Below are positions 6,683-11,091 of a DNA stretch of 11,091 bases, piece by piece (position 1 is the stretch's first letter; each line of letters opens with the position of its first letter). The notes under the pieces are model-generated. The model had not been told where the DNA came from, did no database searches, and saw nothing but the letters and a program-made list of their open reading frames with translations. The position numbers and the translations under genes are program-made. Origin of the DNA: Bacillota bacterium (GTDB lineage Bacteria; Bacillota; Clostridia; Oscillospirales; Ethanoligenentaceae). The stretch is taken from positions 1-11,091 of the forward strand of contig JAEWAU010000110.1 of the NCBI GenBank assembly GCA_023391535.1, given 5' to 3'.

Positions 6683-7318
6683 TTATACTCTGGATTTCTT
6701 TTTGGCAAGCAGCGCGGCCGCGCCCGCCAAAGAAACCACGGCAATCAGGGCGATTGCCGGCACGGCGCTGGTGTCGCCCGTGCTCGGGGAAGCCACCTTG
6801 GAGGATGCGGTGGAAGCTGTGGAGGATGTAACGGTGCTTGCGGCGCTGCTCGAGCTTACGACGGCCGCACCCGGCCAGCCGGCCTGCGCCGCGGTGTTCA
6901 CCTTGAGGTTCGCGCCGCCGCCTTCACCTCCGGCGTTCTGGGAAGTGCCGCTGGCTATGGTGAACCAGTAAGCCGACTGCGTCAGGGGCAGATCGCCCGG
7001 GGTATGGTTCGCGGTCTGCGAAGCGGTGGGCTTCGCATTGTTGCTGAAAATTGCGTTTAGGGGCTTGGAGCCGGTGTAGGTGAACGAATACCAGTTGTTG
7101 CCCACGCTGGTCATCTCGGTGCCCGGCCACGCCGAGCCCGTGGAACCCGAACCGTACCAGGTGTAGCAGTAAACCTGCTTCCAGCCAAGCGTGTTCTGGA
7201 AGTAGACGGTTACGCCCTTAGCCGCCGCCTGAGACGGCAGCGCGGGAACCAATGCGACCGTAGCCAGCACGGCAAAGGAAACCGCTCCTGCAAGAAGTTT
7301 GCCAAACCACTTTTTCAT
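6683..7318 (-). CDS. Cell-surface starch-binding protein: single CBM26-like module with sortase-type anchor
   Basis: This is a 211-residue exported protein with no catalytic domain. Residues 1 to about 31 are a signal peptide (K2-K3, hydrophobic core, cleavage after S-Q-A or A-A-A). Residues 35-121 resemble a CBM26 starch-binding module: VTVYFQNTLGWKQVYCYTW, then AWPG near 64-67, GNNW near 73-76, and a further W118. Residues about 128-176 form a Gly- then Ser/Thr-rich linker. S177-P-S-T-G181-D then a hydrophobic helix (about 184-205) and KKKSR make a sortase-like cell-wall anchor in the S/N-P-x-T-G style common in Clostridia. It would display starch or maltodextrin binding at the wall, feeding the importer upstream. 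The ATG at 7318 has GAGGGAG 7 nt upstream. It has its own promoter and a structured leader. The CBM family is recognised from residue pattern only. Confidence 0.83.
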   Translation of the reverse strand: MKKWFGKLLAGAVSFAVLATVALVPALPSQAAAKGVTVYFQNTLGWKQVYCYTWYGSGSTGSAWPGTEMTSVGNNWYSFTYTGSKPLNAIFSNNAKPTASQTANHTPGDLPLTQSAYWFTIASGTSQNAGGEGGGANLKVNTAAQAGWPGAAVVSSSSAASTVTSSTASTASSKVASPSTGDTSAVPAIALIAVVSLAGAAALLAKKKSRV

Positions 7319-7349
7319 CGTGTTTCTCCCTCTCTGTATGTCGTATTGG

Positions 7350-7393
7350 GGGAGTGTTGCAAAATCAATTCGAATTCATTTTGCAACACTCCC
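7350..7393. repeat. 44-bp near-perfect palindrome in the CBM26 leader
   Basis: GGGAGTGTTGCAAAAT (7350-7365) and its exact reverse complement (7378-7393) flank a core whose central ten bases, AATTCGAATT (7367-7376), are themselves a perfect palindrome. The only mismatch is C7366 against C7377. In RNA it would form a 16-bp stem or longer, ending 31 nt before the start codon. No U-tract follows on either strand, so it is not an intrinsic terminator. It could be a regulator-binding site or an mRNA structure controlling stability or ribosome access. Confidence 0.9.
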
Positions 7394-7412
7394 TCTTTCC
7401 TGAGGAACCGCA

Positions 7413-7448
7413 GCGGCATGCCGGATCGGTCTTACCGGCATTGGCCGC
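7413..7448 (-). promoter_or_regulatory. Leader hairpin near the 5' end of the CBM26 transcript
   Basis: The arms GCGGC-ATGCCGG (7413-7424) and CCGGCAT-TG-GCCGC (7435-7448) pair over 12 bp with a 2-nt bulge and a 10-nt loop. The hairpin begins about 12 nt after the predicted transcription start and precedes the 44-bp palindrome. I do not recognise a known riboswitch class in it. Confidence 0.55.
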
Positions 7449-7466
7449 TTTATTTGGAACAGCCTT

Positions 7467-7495
7467 ACTATACCATGCCGGAACAACCTTGTCAA
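7467..7495 (-). promoter_or_regulatory. Near-consensus sigma-A promoter of the CBM26 gene
   Basis: On the minus strand TTGACA (7490-7495) and TATAGT (7467-7472) are separated by exactly 17 nt, with AT-rich DNA upstream. This is the best promoter in the window. The start would be near 7460, giving an unusually long leader of about 140 nt before the ATG at 7318. Confidence 0.85.
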
Positions 7496-7717
7496 GGCAA
7501 AATGCCCAATTATAATGCCGCAATAAAGTTGTAATTGTGCAATAAATACTAAAATATAACTTAACAAAATAATATTAAGTCCGTGTAAACCGGGGAAACG
7601 GCTGAAATCAAGGGGTTGTGAAAGCATTCAGTTTTCGTTAAGTTGCCGGGCAGAAAAACCGGCGGAATACACAAAAAACAGGCCTAAGAATTTGCTCTTC
7701 GCAGAAGCACGCGGCAC

Positions 7718-7737
7718 AAAAAAAGCCGCACGGCGGC
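7718..7737 (-). terminator. Intrinsic terminator downstream of the GH94-cupin unit
   Basis: On the minus strand GCCGC, a 3-nt loop and GCGGC (7725-7737) are followed directly by seven T residues (7718-7724). The stem is short but GC-only. It lies about 100 nt past the cupin stop codon and insulates the CBM26 promoter from upstream transcription. Confidence 0.72.
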
Positions 7738-7752
7738 GCTTCCGAGCGCACG

Positions 7753-7797
7753 CCGGGCGGCACCGATATGCGAACAGGCCGCCCGGAAGGCGGCCTG
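7753..7797 (-). other. Two mutually exclusive GC stems before the terminator
   Basis: CAGGCCGCC (7775-7783) pairs exactly with GGCGGCCTG (7789-7797) over 9 bp with a 5-nt loop. The overlapping segment 7778-7786 instead pairs exactly with CCGGGCGGC (7753-7761), also over 9 bp, with a 16-nt loop. Both cannot form at once. They lie between the cupin stop codon and the U-tract terminator. Confidence 0.6.
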
Positions 7798-7834
7798 AAA
7801 ATGACCTGTGAGATCTATTCGTTCAGAAAAGATG

Positions 7835-8251
7835 CTACGTCCGCCGCGCGGCCTTCTGCAGCAGGGCGCGCTGCTCCGGCGAGAGCGGCAGTTCCGGGGA
7901 GTTTGCGTCGCAGGTATCCTCGTTTTCGATGATGAGAACGGTGGCGTCACGGCTGAGTGTGTGGGAATGCCAGGTGCCGCGGCGGACGTTGTAGATGCGG
8001 AGCGGTTCGAGCGGCTGCGCCTCGATTTCCCCGAGCCGCGCGCCACGGCCGCCCAGAAACAGGGTGCAATGGCCCTGCAGCAGCACGAACGCTTCGTCGG
8101 TGCCGTCGTGCCTCTGCAGCTTCCCGATATTTTGCGGCAACAGCTCATCGCAGTAGCGCAGCTCGGCCACGCGCCACGCGCCGAACCGCAGCAGGGGAAG
8201 GTAGCCCTCCCCGTCGTAAGAAAGAATCTCCAGCTCGGAATCGCCGATCAT
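7835..8251 (-). CDS. Small single-domain cupin protein of unknown function
   Basis: This is a 138-residue cytoplasmic protein with one cupin barrel. Cupin motif 1 is recognisable as H48-x4-E53-x6-G60 within QRHDGTDEAFVLLQG, with Gln where the first His of the usual pair would be. Motif 2 lies around G92-T-W-H95-S-H97 and is followed by VLIIENED. H48, E53, H95 and H97 are candidate metal or sugar ligands. No signal peptide or membrane segment is seen. The start is ATG at 8251, with AAAGAAGG ending 9 nt upstream; a TTG at 8260 abuts that site and is too close. It follows the GH94 gene by 44 nt with no terminator, so the two are probably one transcript. A sugar-binding, isomerase or epimerase role is possible but not shown. 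Confidence 0.8.
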   Translation of the reverse strand: MIGDSELEILSYDGEGYLPLLRFGAWRVAELRYCDELLPQNIGKLQRHDGTDEAFVLLQGHCTLFLGGRGARLGEIEAQPLEPLRIYNVRRGTWHSHTLSRDATVLIIENEDTCDANSPELPLSPEQRALLQKAARRT

Positions 8252-8295
8252 GGCAAACAACCTTCTTTCTTATTAATTAAATCAACAAATTCAAA

Positions 8296-11028
8296 TCATA
8301 TGCGGGGCGAGGGCTGCTCCGCCGGCTTTTTCGCAAGCGTCACCTCCACGGTGTGGAGGCTTTGCGGCGCGAGCGCGTCGAGCACGGAGGCGGGGACCAC
8401 CGCTGGGTCCCCGGAGGCGGTTTCCCGGCCGTCGAGCAGCACGCGCGCGGGCGCGTATTCTCCGAATTCGAGCTTTTGCGGGTTGCGGTAGATGACCCGC
8501 AGCCTCTTTCCCCGGAATACGGTTTCACAGCGCAGGTCTCCGTTTGCGAAATCTTCCGCCAGAAATTTCGGCCGGAGCGTGAGGTCCCCCAACCGGCCGG
8601 CGATGCCGAACACCTCGCAGCGCAGGGTCAGGATGAGCCAGCTTGCCGCGCCGGTGAGGTAATGGTAGCGCCCGCGGCCGTCCGGCCCGAAATATTCGGG
8701 GATGCCGGGGTAGATGCGGCTTTTTTCAAAATCCATGCTGTGCGCAATCAGGGTTTTCAGGGCGAGGCGCCCTTCGCGCACCATTCCGCGGCGGTAGAGC
8801 GCGTTGCCGTACATCACCGCCATGTGGCTGAACACGGCGCCGTTCTCCTTGTGCCCGTAGGCGAAGCCGAACTGCCGGCCGAGGTTGAGCTTGAGCTCCT
8901 TAAAATCGGTGTTCAGGCGAAAGCCGCCGAGCTTTGGCGCAAACAAAAAATGCTCCGCCGCCGCGGCCATATCGGCCGCGAGGGCTTTATCCGCCACGCC
9001 GGAGCGGATGGCGAACACCTGCCCGGTGAGCGTCATGCGCACCGAGGGCTCCGCGCGCTCCACCGGCTGCCCGTCGTTATCGTAATAGCCGTTGAGCCAC
9101 CGGTACTCCCCCGCGCGCACCTGCTCCTGCGCGCGGATGAGCGCCGCAAGGCGCGCGGCGCGGCCCTCCAGTTTCGCGGCAAGCTCCGTGGAATCCATCC
9201 GGAGCGTGCGGCCCGAAACGCCGTTTCGCACGCAGGCGCAAAAGCGCGAAAGCCGCTCGCGCAGAAGGCTCGGGCTTTCGTCTTCGCCGAGGCCGTCGAG
9301 CAGCCCGGCCAGCTCCTGCGCGAGTTCCACCGTTTCGGTTTTGCGCGCGGCAAGCGCGCGCAGCAGCCCCGCCAGCGTGTTCAGATTTTCCACATACATC
9401 GAGGAAAACGCCACGCTCTCGCCGCGCTGCGCCGCCATATCCAGCGCGTCGTTCCAATCGGCGTTCTCGAGCCGCAGCATCCCGTGCTCGCCCACGTTGC
9501 AGCAGGCGGCGAGGGTTTCCGTGAGCAGATGCTCGAGCACCGTGCCGCGGTACGCTCCGCCGCCGCGCACCGGCAGCTCGGTGCCTGAGGCGGGGTTCCA
9601 GCCCGCGTCCGTTTCGCGGCAGCGCGTCCCCCACGCGTCCCGGAAATAGGTTTGAGAGCGCAGCAGAAAGCCGAGGTCGCCCGTTTCGTCCAGATAGAGC
9701 GCGATGGTCTGGAGCGGCCACGCCGCGTGGTCCATCCAGACGCGCGCAATGTTGTTGCGGTCGGCCGCAAACTGCACGTCGCCGCCCTCCCCGCCGATGA
9801 TCGTGGCGTTCGTGCCGTCGATGCGCATGCCGGCGCAGTAGCGCCAGAGCTTTTCGCCCACCGCGGCGCTGTCCGTTAGGAGCAGCGCCAGGCAGTCCTG
9901 CCAGAGGTCGCGCCAGCCGCGCCCGCCCCGGCCGTAATCGTGGTGCGGAAGAAACGAGCAGCCGAAGATGCGCCGGAGCACCGGTTCGCAGGCCACCCAG
10001 CGCATCCAGAGATCGAATTCCCGGTTCCCGGTTTCAAAGCGCACGCCGAGCTTTTCCTGCCAGGCGCGCCGGTTTTCGGCGAGGGCGCGCTCAAACCCGG
10101 CGGTGCTGAGAAAGCGCTCCGCATCCTTTGGGTCGACCCACAGCGCCAGAATATATTCGGCGGTTTCGCCCGGGCCGAGTGTGACGGGCGCAAAGCGCAG
10201 GCCGCCCATCGCCTCCTCGCCCTGGTCGGAAAAGCCGGGCCCTGCTTCCGGCTCCCGGTTTTCCGTTACAGCTTCGGGCCAGTCCAGCGTGCCGCCCTCG
10301 CCGATGAAACGGTGCAGCACCGGGAAGAAGCCGACGGGGGGTTCGCCGTCCCCTTCGGCGCCGAGCACGGCGTAGGCGGTGGCGCAGACGCGGTGGCCGC
10401 GCTCGTCGAACAGAAGCGTGGGCCGCACCTCCACGCCGAAGCGCCCCGTGCCGATGCGCTGGAGCAGGGAAGTGACGTGCCGGTGGTCGCGGATGTTATC
10501 GGCCGAACGGGCGTAGATGGGCACCGCCGCGGTGGGTACCAGCCCGAAAGCTCCGGGCGAGATGTTGGTGAGGCGCACGCGCGTCAGCTCTACCGTGTCC
10601 CCGCAGGGAACCAGCGTGGTGGTTTCGGCGCGCAGGCCGAACTCCGCACTCTCGCGCGTCACAGTCTGCCACAAAAAGCCCGCTTCCACGCGGCAGGTTT
10701 CGCCGCCGCGCGCGCGCGCCGCCGTCTGCGCCGCGCTTTGGCCGAAGGCGGACCATGCGCCGAGCCCTTCGCGCCAAACCCAGAAATTGCGCGTGCTGCG
10801 CGAGGCGTGCAGATCCTCCACCGAAACGGGCGCCAGCAAAAACCGGCTCTGGCCCGTTTTCGCGTCGCCCGCGAGCAGCGGCGTCACACAGGACATCATA
10901 CCCTCTTCGTTCGCAAGGGGAAAATACAGGTCTGAAACGCGGTCGGCGTTCTCCAGCGCGAACGTGCCGTCGTTTACGCTTTCAAAACGCAATAAAGGGC
11001 GGCGCGCCGCCTCCTTTTTTGCTTCCAT
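8296..11028 (-). CDS. GH94 glycoside phosphorylase (beta-glucoside phosphorylase, specificity unresolved)
   Basis: This is a 910-residue cytoplasmic enzyme expected to split a beta-linked disaccharide or oligosaccharide with phosphate, releasing alpha-glucose-1-phosphate. The N-terminal beta-sandwich (about 1-330) leads into the (alpha/alpha)6 barrel, with PHHDYGRGGRGWRDLWQD at 361-378, RVWMDHAAWPL (429-439), and ADWNDALD (523-530) in which D527 matches the family's general acid position as I recall it. Family residues continue with NGAVFSHMAVMYGNALYRRG (729-748) and PEYFGPDGRGRYHYLTGAAS (777-796), then a C-terminal beta domain. Length is close to laminaribiose phosphorylase-like members and longer than typical cellobiose phosphorylases, so the former is a tentative guess. 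I chose ATG at 11028, 9 nt after GGAAGGG; ATGs at 11037 and 11082 are poorer. It is co-oriented with the cupin. The upstream end of its operon lies outside the window. Confidence 0.9.
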   Translation of the reverse strand: MEAKKEAARRPLLRFESVNDGTFALENADRVSDLYFPLANEEGMMSCVTPLLAGDAKTGQSRFLLAPVSVEDLHASRSTRNFWVWREGLGAWSAFGQSAAQTAARARGGETCRVEAGFLWQTVTRESAEFGLRAETTTLVPCGDTVELTRVRLTNISPGAFGLVPTAAVPIYARSADNIRDHRHVTSLLQRIGTGRFGVEVRPTLLFDERGHRVCATAYAVLGAEGDGEPPVGFFPVLHRFIGEGGTLDWPEAVTENREPEAGPGFSDQGEEAMGGLRFAPVTLGPGETAEYILALWVDPKDAERFLSTAGFERALAENRRAWQEKLGVRFETGNREFDLWMRWVACEPVLRRIFGCSFLPHHDYGRGGRGWRDLWQDCLALLLTDSAAVGEKLWRYCAGMRIDGTNATIIGGEGGDVQFAADRNNIARVWMDHAAWPLQTIALYLDETGDLGFLLRSQTYFRDAWGTRCRETDAGWNPASGTELPVRGGGAYRGTVLEHLLTETLAACCNVGEHGMLRLENADWNDALDMAAQRGESVAFSSMYVENLNTLAGLLRALAARKTETVELAQELAGLLDGLGEDESPSLLRERLSRFCACVRNGVSGRTLRMDSTELAAKLEGRAARLAALIRAQEQVRAGEYRWLNGYYDNDGQPVERAEPSVRMTLTGQVFAIRSGVADKALAADMAAAAEHFLFAPKLGGFRLNTDFKELKLNLGRQFGFAYGHKENGAVFSHMAVMYGNALYRRGMVREGRLALKTLIAHSMDFEKSRIYPGIPEYFGPDGRGRYHYLTGAASWLILTLRCEVFGIAGRLGDLTLRPKFLAEDFANGDLRCETVFRGKRLRVIYRNPQKLEFGEYAPARVLLDGRETASGDPAVVPASVLDALAPQSLHTVEVTLAKKPAEQPSPRI

Positions 11029-11069
11029 TGTCCTCATCCCTTCCGGATTCCGCGGCCCGCGCCGCCGCG

Positions 11070-11091
11070 GCAAACGGAGCATGCGTTTTGC
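11070..11091. promoter_or_regulatory. Imperfect palindrome upstream of the GH94 gene (candidate operator)
   Basis: GCAAACG (11070-11076), a 7-nt spacer and CGTTTTGC (11084-11091) form an inverted repeat with one extra T, 41 nt before the GH94 start codon. AAACG/CGTTT half-sites resemble those of LacI-family operators. It touches the window edge, so its context cannot be judged. Confidence 0.35.

Larger units (their letters stand above)
7319..7834. other. 516-nt gene-free region between the CBM26 gene and the cupin gene
   Basis: From right to left on the minus strand it holds two GC hairpins and a terminator (7718-7797), an unassigned stretch at about 7500-7717, the CBM26 promoter (7467-7495) and its hairpin-rich leader (7319 to about 7460). 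The part at 7501-7580 is strikingly AT-rich for this genome and lies directly upstream of the -35 box, where an UP element would be. I see no convincing gene, RNA gene or repeat element at 7580-7717. Confidence 0.6.

Noticed and set aside
7350..7393. Palindrome as a bidirectional terminator or as the ends of an insertion sequence
   Set aside because: No T-run on either strand, no transposase, no flanking target duplication, and the arms are only 12 nt apart.
7346..7534. 62-codon plus-strand open frame in the region upstream of the CBM26 gene
   Set aside because: It begins inside the 44-bp palindrome, runs antisense through the leader and promoter, and has no ribosome binding site or recognisable features.
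8353..10935. Two long plus-strand open frames (8353-9588 and 9940-10935) antisense to the GH94 gene
   Set aside because: No domain pattern; the GH94 frame is continuous and intact across both.
1..11091. CRISPR array, tRNA, rRNA, prophage or defence genes
   Set aside because: No regularly spaced repeats, no tRNA-like cloverleaf that I could find, and all sizeable real genes belong to carbohydrate metabolism or its control.

Overview
The window (about 11 kb, GC-rich) looks like part of the chromosome of a high-GC Clostridia, most likely an Oscillospiraceae/Ruminococcaceae-type gut or anaerobic Firmicute. Supporting this are a Ser-rich linker after the MalE lipobox, a CBM26 surface protein ending in an S-P-S-T-G anchor motif, AGGAGG-type ribosome binding sites, several TTG/GTG starts, and the Firmicutes layout of a MalEFG importer with no ATPase gene beside it. 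The taxon is an inference; there is no rRNA or marker gene here.

Layout. Positions 100-5493 (minus strand) hold a four-gene maltodextrin operon in the order malF, malG, malE, GH13 neopullulanase/cyclomaltodextrinase, with short gaps of 73, 37 and 46 nt. A LacI-family regulator (5613-6530, plus strand) is transcribed divergently from malF across a 119-nt intergenic region filled with inverted repeats; it ends in a good intrinsic terminator. Convergent to it is a small surface protein (6683-7318, minus) made of a signal peptide, one CBM26-like starch-binding module, a Ser/Thr linker and a sortase-type anchor. That gene has a near-consensus sigma-A promoter at 7467-7495 and a leader of roughly 140 nt carrying two strong hairpins, one of them a 44-bp almost perfect palindrome. 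Positions 7718-7797 hold tandem GC hairpins and a terminator. Next, on the minus strand, come a small cupin (7835-8251) and a GH94 glycoside phosphorylase (8296-11028), 44 nt apart and probably co-transcribed.

How it may work together. The CBM26 protein would hold starch or maltodextrin at the cell surface, MalE/MalF/MalG would import linear or cyclic oligosaccharides, and the cytoplasmic GH13 enzyme would cut them to maltose and glucose. The LacI-type protein is the obvious local regulator. No extracellular amylase and no MalK/MsmK ATPase lie in the window. The GH94-cupin pair belongs chemically to beta-glucan phosphorolysis (sugar-1-phosphate release) and may be a separate unit.

Most of the content is ordinary carbohydrate metabolism. 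The least explained signals are the palindromic leader of the CBM26 gene, the stand-alone CBM26 anchor protein itself, the cupin of unknown role paired with GH94, and the overlapping inverted repeats in the malF/lacI intergenic region.
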